Origin: Corynebacterium sputi DSM 45148
GTDB lineage: Bacteria > Actinomycetota > Actinomycetes > Mycobacteriales > Mycobacteriaceae
Assembly: GCF_000427865.1 (NCBI RefSeq)
Contig: NZ_ATYV01000019.1
Span: 1 to 64,000, forward strand
Direction: 5' to 3'
Length of the DNA: 64,000 nt
In this document: positions 28,959-37,455 of the stretch, in pieces
Layout of the letters: the number at the start of each line of letters is the position of its first letter
Position numbering within the stretch: position 1 is the stretch's first letter
Notes under the pieces: model-generated
Told to the model about the DNA's origin: nothing
Database searches by the model: none
What the model saw: only the letters and a program-made list of their open reading frames with translations
Made by a program: the position numbers and the translations under genes

Positions 28959-29930
28959 CTAGCCGTGGGCGGCTTCGTCCACTGACGCACCGCTGACCGA
29001 TTCTTGCTCCGCCAACGTCCAGGTGGCTGCTCCAGTCGTCGCCACGGAGGCAGCGATGTCGAGCGCCTGATCTCGGTCACGGCAGAGGAATGCCACGGCA
29101 GTTCCAGCCCCGCACACGATACCGGTCAATGCACCAGCATCCATTCCGAACTTCATTGTCCTGCGCAGCCGTGGCAGAAGGGAAATCACCGCCGGAGTGA
29201 GATCATTTCCAGCAAGTGCCCCGAGCCGCTCGACATCCCCTGCTGCGGTCGCCAACAGCATCTCTTCCAGGTGCTCCGCTCGGGGAATCTCCCGTTCAGA
29301 GAGGATCTGCCGGAGCTTGTCCTCCACATCGCTTGCATCTAACGGATCACCGACCAGACATATCGCCCAGTGCGCTGCCCGGCGCGACAGCACCGGCGAC
29401 TGGGCCGCTAAGTCCCCGTCCTCGATGTCAATGACCCGAGTTCCGCCGAGCATCGCCAACTCCGCCTCAGCTGAGTAGTCGCGCAATATCTCTGTAAGCG
29501 TGTCTGCGCCTAAAGATCTCCCAACATGCTTATCAACGCCCACTGCAACCCCCGCCAACACCCCACCCCGGACCCCAAGCCCGGAATCCAGTGGTGCGGG
29601 AAGCTCGACAGAGACCCGAAACGGCCGCCGAGAATTAGCCCGAGCGGTGCGGACAGCTTCCTTGCCCTCGCCCTCGGAATCCTCCGCGACATCAATCTTT
29701 TCGTCGAGAATTTCGGCGATGAGGCGGGCGATGGGGCCGTCGGGAGCTGAGTCTTTTTCGGGGGTCCAGAACCCATGAAGAGCTATCTCAGGTCCCGCGG
29801 ACCCCAGGTCCGTGACGGTGATGCGGACCCGGCTAGATAACGAGGTCACAAGTGCCTTGATGGTGCCGTCCTGCCACGCCAGATGCGTCGCCAGAATCAG
29901 CGGTGCGGATGCGTGGGTCGAGGTGGCCAT
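28959..29930 (-). CDS. IspE-like GHMP-kinase homologue with degraded motifs
   Basis: The 323-residue product sits where ispE (CDP-ME kinase of the MEP isoprenoid route) normally lies, upstream of the ABC-F gene. The C-terminal half still aligns: LGGTRVIDIEDGDLAAQSPV and VLSRRAAHW, and NDLTPAVISLLPRLRRTMKF, then GALTGIVCGAGTAVAFLC. The key motifs are lost. The GGxxGGSADAA loop is DSGLGVRGGVLAG (residues 115-127), the catalytic Asp of GSDVP appears as Glu155 (SAEAE), and the N-terminal K-N-L motif is absent. Activity is doubtful. The open frame is intact. The ATG at 29930 starts MATSTHASAPL; an upstream frame is less likely. Confidence 0.7.
   Translation of the reverse strand: MATSTHASAPLILATHLAWQDGTIKALVTSLSSRVRITVTDLGSAGPEIALHGFWTPEKDSAPDGPIARLIAEILDEKIDVAEDSEGEGKEAVRTARANSRRPFRVSVELPAPLDSGLGVRGGVLAGVAVGVDKHVGRSLGADTLTEILRDYSAEAELAMLGGTRVIDIEDGDLAAQSPVLSRRAAHWAICLVGDPLDASDVEDKLRQILSEREIPRAEHLEEMLLATAAGDVERLGALAGNDLTPAVISLLPRLRRTMKFGMDAGALTGIVCGAGTAVAFLCRDRDQALDIAASVATTGAATWTLAEQESVSGASVDEAAHG
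29718..29747 (+). repeat. Dispersed G-tract repeat, degenerate copy
   Basis: GATGAGGCGGGCGATGGGGC then CGTCGGGAGC (one base short of the core), followed by TGAGTCTTTTTCG, which resembles the flank of the copy at 55182-55224. It lies antisense in the IspE-like gene. Confidence 0.35.
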
Positions 29931-29984
29931 AGTGCCCAATTCTACCGGCGAGCATTGCACTGCCGTCTGGCCCTGTTTGCTGCC

Positions 29985-30560
29985 TCAGACTCGCTGCATC
30001 GACCAGACAGTCGGGGCGGGGCTCTCAGCGGTCACCGCATGGACGGCGAACCCGAGCCTCTCGTAAAGCGCGACATTGCGAGGATCAGAGGTCTCCAGGT
30101 GCACCGGCACCGTGGCGCCATACTTCGCGTCGAGATGTTCCAGCGCAGCCTCGATGATCCCGGCACCGAGGCCCTGGCCCTGCGCCGACGGATGGACTCC
30201 GACGGTTGCCAATTCCCATGAGCCAGCCACCGGTGCCGGCGGCAACTCCAGGTCGTAGCCGGCTGCATCAGAGGCTCCCGACGCCTCCACAATCTCACCC
30301 CACACCGCACCATCACCCTTTCCATCGCCTCCGGCCCGGTTAGCGCGAGGACGGCAGTCACCTCGTCATTGACGATGACGACTCCGTGCGGCAGCGCAAT
30401 CTCCCGCAAGTAGATCCCCTGAACCCGCTGGATCCGTTCATGGCGACCATCGGCGGCGACCGTCCAATTGGTCCACGCATAATCAGCAAAAGCGCAGGCC
30501 AAGGTATCGGCGGCGCGATCGATATCGGCGTCCTGGGGAACTCGGAAGGTCTTGGTCGGG
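29985..30560 (-). pseudogene. GNAT acetyltransferase, frameshifted
   Basis: Two minus-strand frames together make one GNAT protein. The first runs from about 30560 (DIDRAADTLACAFADYAWTN) to about 30345 (VIVNDEVTAVLA). The second continues NRAGGDGKGDGAVWGEIV and ends with the acetyl-CoA motif ELATVGVHPSAQGQGLGAGI and LETSDPRNVALYERLGF. The shift is a one-base loss (or two-base gain) near 30345. No ATG or GTG is seen in the first frame before DIDRA, so the 5' end may also be lost. Acetyl transfer is therefore not expected. Confidence 0.75.
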
Positions 30561-30674
30561 AGAGTACTACTTCGAATTCTGATTTACTGGGGGCGCTCAC
30601 CGGCCCAAGCAACTTCCGGGCCAGAGCTCTATCGCCAGAGAATGATCTGGTCGATTATCGATCGAAAAGGAAGA

Positions 30675-31607
30675 ATGCAGTCCGAACAAGGCGTACTCCG
30701 CCTTTCCCTGTGCGGGATCGTCCTCTTCGCAGCCATCGCCATCACTTTTGGCCTCGTCACCGGATCTTCAGCGATCCTGTTCGACGGAGTGTTCTCCATC
30801 ATGGACGCGGTGATGTCCGTAGCATCGATCTGGGTCGCGGGGCTCATCGCACGTTCGGCGGCACAGTCATTCTCCGCAGAAACCAGGAAGCGGTTCCGGT
30901 GGGGATTCTGGCACCTGGAGCCGATGCTCATCGCAGTGAATGCGGTCATGATGATGGGTGTCGCTGTCTACGCCATCATCCAGAGTGTCCAGTCGATTCT
31001 TGACGGCGGACGAGAGATCGAGTTCGGCCCCGCGATGGTCTACGCGGTCATCATTTTGACGTTGACCATCGTCCTCGCCACCATCGAACATCGCGCCAAC
31101 CGGAAGATTGGATCCATCCTGGTTGAGACCGACGTTAAGGGTTGGATCATGAGCGGCGGCATTACCGCCGCCCTGCTCGTCGCATTCCTCATCGGCTACT
31201 TCCTGCAGGGAACCAGCCTCGAATGGTTCACTCCGTACGTGGACCCGGTAGTCCTGCTGATAGTCGCCGTCATCCTCGTCCCAGTTCCCCTGGGAATCCT
31301 GCGCGCTGCGATGGCCGACATTCTCTTCTTCACCCCGATCGAGATGCAGGAAAAGGCCGAGCGCTGCGTTCACCGTCTCGTCGAAGAGAACGGCTTTGAG
31401 TCCTCGGAGGTCTACACCTCGAAGATGGTCCGCAGCTACGAGGTTCAGATCTTCATCCGAGTTCCCCACGATGACCGACCGCGGAAGATCCAGGAATGGG
31501 ACGAACTGCGCGAGCCAGTCATCGCAGAGCTCAGCGACAACGATCCGAACCGATTCGTAACGGTGACATTCACCTCGCCCAGGCATGAGCCTCAGAAGTC
31601 GTCCTAA
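30675..31607 (+). CDS. Cation diffusion facilitator (CDF) family exporter
   Basis: The 310-residue protein has six hydrophobic segments. The first region shows LVTGSSAILFDGVFSIMDAV, the CDF metal-site helix (Asp in LFDG and in IMDAV), and a later pair near YVDPVVLLIVAVILVPV. A cytosolic C-terminal domain (ALSSEVYTSKMVRSYEVQIF-like: SSEVYTSKMVRSYEVQIFI) follows. It should exchange Zn, Fe or Mn ions for protons across the membrane. The ATG at 30675 has AAAGGAAG close upstream; earlier in-frame starts lack a site. It is the first plus-strand gene of the accessory segment. Confidence 0.8.
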   Translation: MQSEQGVLRLSLCGIVLFAAIAITFGLVTGSSAILFDGVFSIMDAVMSVASIWVAGLIARSAAQSFSAETRKRFRWGFWHLEPMLIAVNAVMMMGVAVYAIIQSVQSILDGGREIEFGPAMVYAVIILTLTIVLATIEHRANRKIGSILVETDVKGWIMSGGITAALLVAFLIGYFLQGTSLEWFTPYVDPVVLLIVAVILVPVPLGILRAAMADILFFTPIEMQEKAERCVHRLVEENGFESSEVYTSKMVRSYEVQIFIRVPHDDRPRKIQEWDELREPVIAELSDNDPNRFVTVTFTSPRHEPQKSS

Positions 31608-31661
31608 GTTTCAGTCGACCGTCGGTGCGCAACGGCGTTCCCTGCGATTCTCTCAGCGCCG

Positions 31662-31667
31662 TATAAT
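31662..31667 (+). promoter_or_regulatory. TATAAT -10, leaderless NUDIX transcript
   Basis: A perfect TATAAT ends 6 nt before the ATG at 31674, so the mRNA should start at or next to the start codon. No ribosome site is present. Confidence 0.6.
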
Positions 31668-31673
31668 CGCGTC

Positions 31674-32180
31674 ATGCCTGCCGACGACCCCCGCCCCGAC
31701 CCGGACCTGCCTGCCGTGGCGGAACGTCGCGAGCCTACAGGCTGGTCCTCCCGCGCCGACTTTCCGGACGCTTCAGGCTGGATCTGCAACTGCCTGATCC
31801 GCTACCGAGAGCGCGTACTTCTACTTCAGCGAGCCCCCGGTTCCGCAATGGGTGGCCGATGGGACCTGCCCGGAGGGAAAGTCGACCCTGGCGAAGAACC
31901 GGTTGTCGCAGCCCTGCGTGAGCTCACCGAGGAAACGGGCCTGACCGGCAAGAACCCCCGCGAGATCGATCACTGGTCGAACACCGACTTCAAAGATCCG
32001 ACGCGGCGATTTCACACGATCACCTTCGCGGTGGAAATCGCACAGGAGCCAGGCCCGACTCCCCCTGCAGTGGTGATCGACGAGGGGCACGTCGACTACA
32101 TCTGGGCGTCACCTGCAGATATTTCCCGACTTCCGTTGTCCCATCACGTCAGTCGTGTCTTGGAGTCCCGCTCCCGATAA
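31674..32180 (+). CDS. NUDIX hydrolase
   Basis: The 168-residue protein has a full NUDIX box: G-x5-E-x7-REL-x-EE-x-GL in [20 protein letters not shown] followed by TGL. It cleaves nucleoside diphosphates linked to another group; possible substrates are oxidised dNTPs or NDP-sugars. The part before the box ([20 protein letters not shown]) fits the family. The start is set by the -10 at 31662. It is cytosolic and appears to be a single-gene unit. Confidence 0.9.
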   Translation: MPADDPRPDPDLPAVAERREPTGWSSRADFPDASGWICNCLIRYRERVLLLQRAPGSAMGGRWDLPGGKVDPGEEPVVAALRELTEETGLTGKNPREIDHWSNTDFKDPTRRFHTITFAVEIAQEPGPTPPAVVIDEGHVDYIWASPADISRLPLSHHVSRVLESRSR

Positions 32181-32228
32181 CCGTTCCAGATACGAATCCG
32201 GAGACACGTACGCCCAAATACCCTAAAG

Positions 32229-32247
32229 TGAATGCAGCCTACCCTAA
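32229..32247 (+). promoter_or_regulatory. Possible DtxR-type iron box
   Basis: TGAATGCAGCCTACCCTAA matches about 13 of 19 positions of the DtxR consensus (TWAGGTWAGSCTWACCTWA), with one half nearly complete (AGCCTACCCTAA). It lies 85 bp before a binding lipoprotein of the iron type, which supports it; the other half is poor. Confidence 0.35.
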
Positions 32248-32331
32248 CTAGTAAATAGTTAACTGAATTGCCTGGCGCGCTGCAGATTCCAGCCACTCTG
32301 CCCCTCGCACGGCACGAGAGGAATCCACTAC

Positions 32332-33441
32332 ATGCTGCACAACGCCCGCCGTTCCCCCAACCGCGCAAGCGGTCTCACGTTCCGCCGAGCCCTGACCTCC
32401 ACAATCATCGCTGGAGGACTGGTTCTCACCGGTTGCTCGTCAGATGGATCGAGCAACAACGCCGCTGCCAATAATGCTGACACCACCGGGGTTGCCCAGG
32501 TGTCGGAGGTGACGATCGAGAACATGTACGGCGAGGCCACCTACAGCACGAACCCTGAGACGGTCGTCGCGATTGGAACCGCCGTCGACAATCTCCTGGC
32601 ACTGGGCATCATCCCGGACGTCATCATCGAGCGTTCCGACGACGCCGTCGCCGATTGGAAGAACCCACAGCTCGAGGGCGTCGAGCGCATCGCGGTTTCC
32701 GAGGATTTCCCGCTGGAAGAAGTCGCTTCGCACAACCCTGATCTCATCATCGGCGACACCTACCGCATCAAGGAAGAGGACTACGACAAGCTCAGCAAGT
32801 TCGCCGATGTCTTGCCGGGCATGGACCGGAACGCTAGTTGGGAACCGCAACTCAAGGCACTCGGCGAGATCTACGGACTCGACGAAAAGGCTCAGGAGGT
32901 CATCGACGCTGACGAAGCTGCTTTCGCTGCAGTCCGCGAAGAACTGCCCGGCCTCGAAGGCAAGACCGCACTGACCGTTCAGGACCGTGCCGGTCAGTTC
33001 GGAGTCATCGCAGATCCGGACAACATTGCCAACGCCTTCTACTCGCGCCTTGGAATGACACTGCCTGCCTCGTTCACCGATGGTTCAGTGCAGATCGACG
33101 CCGGTCGCGCCCAGATCTCCTACGAGCGAGTGGCCGACCTGTCGGCGAACTTCATGGGCATGTACGCCACCGAAGGCATGGACAAGATTCACGCTATCGG
33201 CGGATACGACCAGCTTCCGCAGATCGAGTCCGGAGCAGTGGTCGAGGACAACGAGCCCGTCATGGCTGCACTGAACATCCCGTCTTCGCTGTCCAACGCG
33301 TGGCTCCTTGAGCAGCTCCGCCCGCAGCTGGAGATCGTCAACATGGGAGTCCCGGGTTCTCTACCGGGAAGCACCATCTTCACTGCTTTGACCGGAGCAG
33401 ACCCACTGGTCAGAGGGACAAACACACGCCCATGGCGATGA
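32332..33441 (+). CDS. FecB/FepB-type substrate-binding lipoprotein, 3' end altered
   Basis: The signal sequence ends in the lipobox LTGCSS, so the protein is anchored to the outer face of the membrane. The body matches class III periplasmic-binding proteins for siderophores or haem: NPETVVAIGTAVDNLLALGI, SHNPDLIIGDTYR, and a long connecting helix. Recognisable SBP sequence ends near NAWLLEQLRPQLEIVN (about 33342). The last 33 codons are the antisense of the convergent XRE gene, so a deletion has probably joined the two 3' ends. No permease or ATPase gene is adjacent. A weak DtxR-like box stands upstream. Confidence 0.8.
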   Translation: MLHNARRSPNRASGLTFRRALTSTIIAGGLVLTGCSSDGSSNNAAANNADTTGVAQVSEVTIENMYGEATYSTNPETVVAIGTAVDNLLALGIIPDVIIERSDDAVADWKNPQLEGVERIAVSEDFPLEEVASHNPDLIIGDTYRIKEEDYDKLSKFADVLPGMDRNASWEPQLKALGEIYGLDEKAQEVIDADEAAFAAVREELPGLEGKTALTVQDRAGQFGVIADPDNIANAFYSRLGMTLPASFTDGSVQIDAGRAQISYERVADLSANFMGMYATEGMDKIHAIGGYDQLPQIESGAVVEDNEPVMAALNIPSSLSNAWLLEQLRPQLEIVNMGVPGSLPGSTIFTALTGADPLVRGTNTRPWR

Positions 33442-33740
33442 ATCGGCCGCGGATGGATTCTCGGATCACCGGTCGGTGGGGCTCCCACGAGGTCATCGAG
33501 GGCCACACCATAGATACGTGCCAGCACGATCAGCAGGTCCAACGTCGGCCGACGACCACCGGACTCCAAGCGGGAGAGGGTGCTGGTGGAGATGGCTGCG
33601 TCGGAGGCGACGTCGTTAAGCGTCAGTCCCTTGTCCTGCCTAGCCTGGCGAAGCCGGGGACCAACGGCGTCGATCATCGCATCGATGTCGGACGTGGGGC
33701 TGTTCTCTGCCGGGGAGCCGGAGGCAGCGGGAGGAGTCAT
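33189..33740 (-). CDS. XRE regulator of the XRE-cupin type, cupin truncated
   Basis: The 183-residue frame starts with an XRE helix-turn-helix (VGPRLRQARQDKGLTLNDVA, then ISTSTLSRLESGGRRPTLDL) and goes on with the linker and first strands of the XRE-cupin family (HPRPIHRHGRVFVPLTSG, AVKMVLPGREPGTP). The remaining cupin (about 75 residues) is missing: from about 33347 the frame is antisense to the lipoprotein gene. The sensor domain is therefore lost and the protein may be inactive or unregulated. TAAGGT at 33749-33754 lies 8 nt before the ATG, consistent with a leaderless start. Confidence 0.7.
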   Translation of the reverse strand: MTPPAASGSPAENSPTSDIDAMIDAVGPRLRQARQDKGLTLNDVASDAAISTSTLSRLESGGRRPTLDLLIVLARIYGVALDDLVGAPPTGDPRIHPRPIHRHGRVFVPLTSGSAPVKAVKMVLPGREPGTPMLTISSCGRSCSRSHALDSEDGMFSAAMTGSLSSTTAPDSICGSWSYPPIA

Positions 33741-33908
33741 AGTCAGCAACCTTAATTCGGAGGGATGACGGTCTGTGCCTCAGCTCGGTAAACGCAAGTG
33801 AGAGTTTCCCCAGTTCGCGGGATAAGCAATTCTCCAAGTGGGGCACCTGCCCAGGCGAGCGAAGAAGAATTCGGGAACCGCGAGCCGACTCGTCACGTCC
33901 AACTAGAT

Positions 33909-34997
33909 GTGAAGGGGAAAAACCACGAACACCAGTCCACGAACATCCATCCGGTGACAGAACATCCACGCCACCATGGCATTGACGGACTGCATTCCTC
34001 CGGCGTTATTCGCGTAGCCACGGACAACATCCAAGAGCGGGCCTCCTGGAATTACCGAGTTCGAACAGGAAAGGCAGTACGGCTGCTACCAGGTTGTTAC
34101 CTTACGGCCGACGCATGGAACCAGAAGAAGCGGTGGGAACAATATCGGATGCTGTGCATTGCTGCCGCGCTGAAATACCCGACCAGATTCCTTGCTCTGG
34201 GAGCGGCCGCTGCGCTCCTCAATATTCCGCTTCCGCGCACACCAGAGGGGATACTTCTGGCCTCGCCTACGAGCCGTCGTTCTGGGACCGTCGCCACTAT
34301 CGACCCCAGGCACCGAGTGCTGCACAAGGTCCGAACGGTTCCTGTCGGCGAGGTAGTTCTCTCCAATGGAATCGCGACTACCTCTCTAGCCTGGACGGCC
34401 ACGTCGATAGCCGCGAATGTGAGGTCCAATTCCGAAGCTGGCACCGCCCTTATGGTCCTCGAGGGTGCGCTGAGGAGCGGCATTTCCATCGAAGACCTGA
34501 AAAGGTGTGCGGTTACCTCGGACGGCAAACCCCAAGGTCCTGCACTGGCGAAATGGATCGACCTTGCTGATGAGCGCTCGGACAGTCCGGCTGAATCCCT
34601 CATGCGGGCGATATTTTTCTGCCTCGGTATCGATTACGAACAGCAGGTGCTCATCCTGGATGAGAGAAGCCACGACATGGGTCGAGTGGATTTTCTCCTG
34701 ACAAAGTACGGAATCATCATCGAGGTCGATGGTGCGGTGAAATACGACGGCACCTTCGGAGATCCCTATCGGGCGCTCAAACGGGAGCGAATCCGGCACA
34801 ATAGGATCACGAATCTCGGGTACCAAGTACTCCGAATTTCCTGGCAACAGATGCACAACGGTGAGGCCTATCGGATGATCCAGGCTGCAGTCGATTCCGC
34901 AAAAGCGTCTCCTCGAAGGACACGGGGCAAGCAACTGGTCTCTCGACTGCGCACCATCGAGGCTCCAGATGGTTCGTTCGACCGACACTGGCTGTGA
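33909..34997 (+). CDS. AbiEi-like/DUF559 protein (Vsr-fold nuclease-like)
   Basis: With GTG at 33909 the product is 362 residues; starts from 33798 on are possible. The N-terminal half has the winged-helix/AbiEi-antitoxin-like layout (SSGVIRVATDNIQERASWNY, RLLPGCYLT, LGAAAALLNIPLP). The C-terminal half is DUF559, a PD-(D/E)xK-type fold: RVDFLLTKYGIIIEVDGAVK, then RERIRHNRITNLGYQVLRIS and W. Such two-part proteins are common in actinobacteria and are usually orphan. A DNA-nicking or antitoxin role is possible, but no AbiEii toxin gene is adjacent. Confidence 0.7.
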   Translation: MKGKNHEHQSTNIHPVTEHPRHHGIDGLHSSGVIRVATDNIQERASWNYRVRTGKAVRLLPGCYLTADAWNQKKRWEQYRMLCIAAALKYPTRFLALGAAAALLNIPLPRTPEGILLASPTSRRSGTVATIDPRHRVLHKVRTVPVGEVVLSNGIATTSLAWTATSIAANVRSNSEAGTALMVLEGALRSGISIEDLKRCAVTSDGKPQGPALAKWIDLADERSDSPAESLMRAIFFCLGIDYEQQVLILDERSHDMGRVDFLLTKYGIIIEVDGAVKYDGTFGDPYRALKRERIRHNRITNLGYQVLRISWQQMHNGEAYRMIQAAVDSAKASPRRTRGKQLVSRLRTIEAPDGSFDRHWL

Positions 34998-35002
34998 ACT
35001 GG

Positions 35003-35119
35003 TGGGGTCCGCTGCTCCCTACAAGGTAGGTGACCCCATTCGATAAGGATCGGTGCCCCCGGTCGATAAGTGCCATCCGATGTTTTCCCAGGTCAGGATT
35101 TAGCGATGTCACCGACCTG
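35003..35119. repeat. Two inverted repeats in the DUF559-rsmA intergenic region
   Basis: TGGGGTC...GACCCCA (35003-35038, with inner CCTAC/GTAGG) and CCCAGGTC...GACCTGGG (about 35091-35119) can each form a hairpin between the convergent genes. CCCAGGT/ACCTGGG appears a third time near 35165. No T-run is present; they may act as terminators or be repeat debris. Confidence 0.35.
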
Positions 35120-35196
35120 GGTGACCGCTGCCTGCGCGAGTGTGGGCACCTTGCGGTCGACCAGCCCAGGTGACCGGAATCAGTCGCCAGGGGCCG

Positions 35197-36123
35197 TTAG
35201 ATGCCGGCGAGACGGACGAAATCCTCGATCTGCAGCTTCTCACCACGCAGCGTCGGGTCAATACCGGCGGCTTCGAGAGCTTCGCCAGCGGCGGCACCGG
35301 ATCCGTAGACACCAGCCAAGGCTGCGCGGAGGGTCTTGCGACGCTGGGCGAAGGCGGCGTCGATAAGCGGCCAGACCTTATCGCGGGAAGCGGCATCAGT
35401 CGGCCAGGGAGCCTCACCGGCCGGTGAATCAGGACCGAACACATCGATGCGAACCAGGCCGGAGTCGACCTTCGGAGCCGGCCAGAAGACATTCTTGCCA
35501 ATAGAGCCGGCCTTGGTGACGTTGCCGTAGAAGCACGCCTTCACACTCGGGACACCGTAGATCTTGCCGCCGGGCTTGGCTGCCAGACGGTCGGCGACCT
35601 CGGCCTGGACCATGACGAGAACGCGACGGATCGTCGGGAACTCGGCGAGCATGTGCAGCAACACCGGCACCGACACGTTGTACGGAAGGTTCGCGACCAG
35701 GGCAGTCGGCGGATCGGACAGGATCGTGTCAGCTTCATCGGCTGACGCGCCGTACACCGGAGCTGCCTCCAGATCCGTTGCCGTGACTCGCATTGCATCG
35801 ACATTGGCCAGGCGCAGCGCACGGCCAGGAGCGAACTCCCCCATCGTCTGGGGCAGACGAGCTGCCAGACGAGGGTCGATCTCCACTGCGGTGACGCGGT
35901 GACAATGATCAAGCAGAGCAAGGGTCAGGGACCCGAGACCGGGGCCGACCTCCACAGCGTGGTCGGTGGGCTCCAACTCGGCGGCCGAGACGATCCGACG
36001 GACCGTGTTCGGGTCATGCACGAAGTTCTGTCCGAGCTTCTTGGTGGGGCTAACGTCGAGCTCCTCGGCCAGGGCACGAATCTCGTGCGGTCCGAGATAG
36101 CGGACCTCTACGGTATTGCTCAC
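35197..36123 (-). CDS. rsmA: 16S rRNA dimethyladenosine transferase
   Basis: The 308-residue KsgA/RsmA enzyme dimethylates the two adjacent adenines of the 16S rRNA 3' hairpin. Motifs: [33 protein letters not shown] (SAM site), [34 protein letters not shown] (NLPY catalytic motif), [17 protein letters not shown] and [12 protein letters not shown]. The GTG at 36123 overlaps the stop of rpf2 (GTGA), so translation is coupled. The next gene expected in this order, ispE, is 5.3 kb away. Confidence 0.96.
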   Translation of the reverse strand: MSNTVEVRYLGPHEIRALAEELDVSPTKKLGQNFVHDPNTVRRIVSAAELEPTDHAVEVGPGLGSLTLALLDHCHRVTAVEIDPRLAARLPQTMGEFAPGRALRLANVDAMRVTATDLEAAPVYGASADEADTILSDPPTALVANLPYNVSVPVLLHMLAEFPTIRRVLVMVQAEVADRLAAKPGGKIYGVPSVKACFYGNVTKAGSIGKNVFWPAPKVDSGLVRIDVFGPDSPAGEAPWPTDAASRDKVWPLIDAAFAQRRKTLRAALAGVYGSGAAAGEALEAAGIDPTLRGEKLQIEDFVRLAGI

Positions 36124-37250
36124 CTGAGACCCATGGAGGCGGTGCAGGCGGGCCATGCGCCCCAACCCTGAGATGCCTGGACACGCTCGGCGACGACGAT
36201 CTGCTCTTCACGAGATGCCTGACCAGCGGTCGGGGCGTACTCACCACCACCGTGTGCCTGCCAGGTCTGCGGGTGGAACTGCAGTCCACCGGAGAAACCA
36301 TTGCCGGTGTCAATGTGCCAGTCGCCATTGGACTCACACTGTGCCAGCGTGTCCCAGACGGAACCGGAGGCAACGGACGGAGCGGTCGAGCGCGGCTTGG
36401 TGCCCTTACGGACAACAGCGGCGACGGCCTCGTTGAGCTCGACTGCGTCGACCTCATCGCGGGAGAGCTCATCGCCCTCGCGGGAGACAACCTTGAAGGT
36501 GGTCAGGCTCCGGCCCGGGGTGCCCTCTTCGATGACCTCGACCTCGTCGTCGTACATCTCCGGGTCTTCGATGACATCTTCCGGCGCCTCGAACTCGACA
36601 ACCTCACGGAGGTTCTTTTCGATGGTCCGCTGGACCTCGACGAACATGCCATCCTCAAGCGGGGTCTCCGGAGCAGGCTCGACAAAGTCGCCTTCCTGCA
36701 GGTGGATGTCACGCATGGCGAGTGCTTCGCCGACGGTGGCGGCGGGGAGGGAGAGGTTGGCCACGTGGCCGTCGTCAAGCAGCTCGAATCCCTTAGGCGT
36801 GGTCAGCTCCAGCGACATGCCATCGGACGGGATACGGGTGTTGCCCGTCTGCTGGTTCAGAGCAGCAAGCTCCGGGTTCTCTTCGAAGAACTCACCGAGC
36901 GTGGCTGCATTGGTAAGCACGTCATTCTGCTCGCCGTCCACGACGAGAGAGACCGGCTTCTCGGTGCGCACCACGATCTCATCGCCAGCGGCGACGCGGT
37001 CCTGAGCAATGACGTCGTCCGACTCAGTGACGTCCACACCTGCGGAGGTGATGATCCGCTCGGCATTATTGGAGAGAGTGGAGACCTGACGGATCTCTCC
37101 GTCGACGTCCAGAGTCACCGACTTGTGAGCCGTGGCTGCGGTTCCGCCACCGACCGCGACAGCGACCACCGCACCGGCGACGCCGATGCGGACGGGGGTC
37201 GAGAGGGTCTTCTTCTCACCATTGACAGTGCTCTTGATTCGACGAGCCAT
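36120..37250 (-). CDS. rpf2: Resuscitation-promoting factor (Rpf2/RpfB type)
   Basis: The 376-residue secreted protein has an N-terminal hydrophobic segment ([20 protein letters not shown]), DUF348 repeats ([34 protein letters not shown], about residues 45-200), a G5 domain (about 205-280) and a C-terminal Rpf domain [20 protein letters not shown] with the catalytic Glu in CESNGDW. Rpf domains are lysozyme-like and cleave peptidoglycan, helping dormant cells regrow. ATG 37250 ([10 protein letters not shown]) has GAAGGG upstream. It is followed by rsmA with a 4-bp overlap, the usual actinobacterial order. Confidence 0.95.
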   Translation of the reverse strand: MARRIKSTVNGEKKTLSTPVRIGVAGAVVAVAVGGGTAATAHKSVTLDVDGEIRQVSTLSNNAERIITSAGVDVTESDDVIAQDRVAAGDEIVVRTEKPVSLVVDGEQNDVLTNAATLGEFFEENPELAALNQQTGNTRIPSDGMSLELTTPKGFELLDDGHVANLSLPAATVGEALAMRDIHLQEGDFVEPAPETPLEDGMFVEVQRTIEKNLREVVEFEAPEDVIEDPEMYDDEVEVIEEGTPGRSLTTFKVVSREGDELSRDEVDAVELNEAVAAVVRKGTKPRSTAPSVASGSVWDTLAQCESNGDWHIDTGNGFSGGLQFHPQTWQAHGGGEYAPTAGQASREEQIVVAERVQASQGWGAWPACTASMGLR

Positions 37251-37455
37251 TCGGCTAGTTCCCTTCAATAGAAATCGATCCTCATCACAATACGATAACG
37301 AGAGGGACTAAGTCCATTAGCACACCTGCTGATCAGGCCCACGCAGGGGTGCTCAGGCAACGGTTCGGACACAAAAATTCCCGGGTGGCACACTGGGCGC
37401 GATCCGGGATCACAGAATCGGAACGTCAACCGATCCCGCTACGTACGGAACTGAA

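Noticed and set aside
37251..37455. A c-di-AMP (ydaO-type) riboswitch before rpf2
   Set aside because: Such switches precede some actinobacterial rpf genes, but the conserved core could not be found here.
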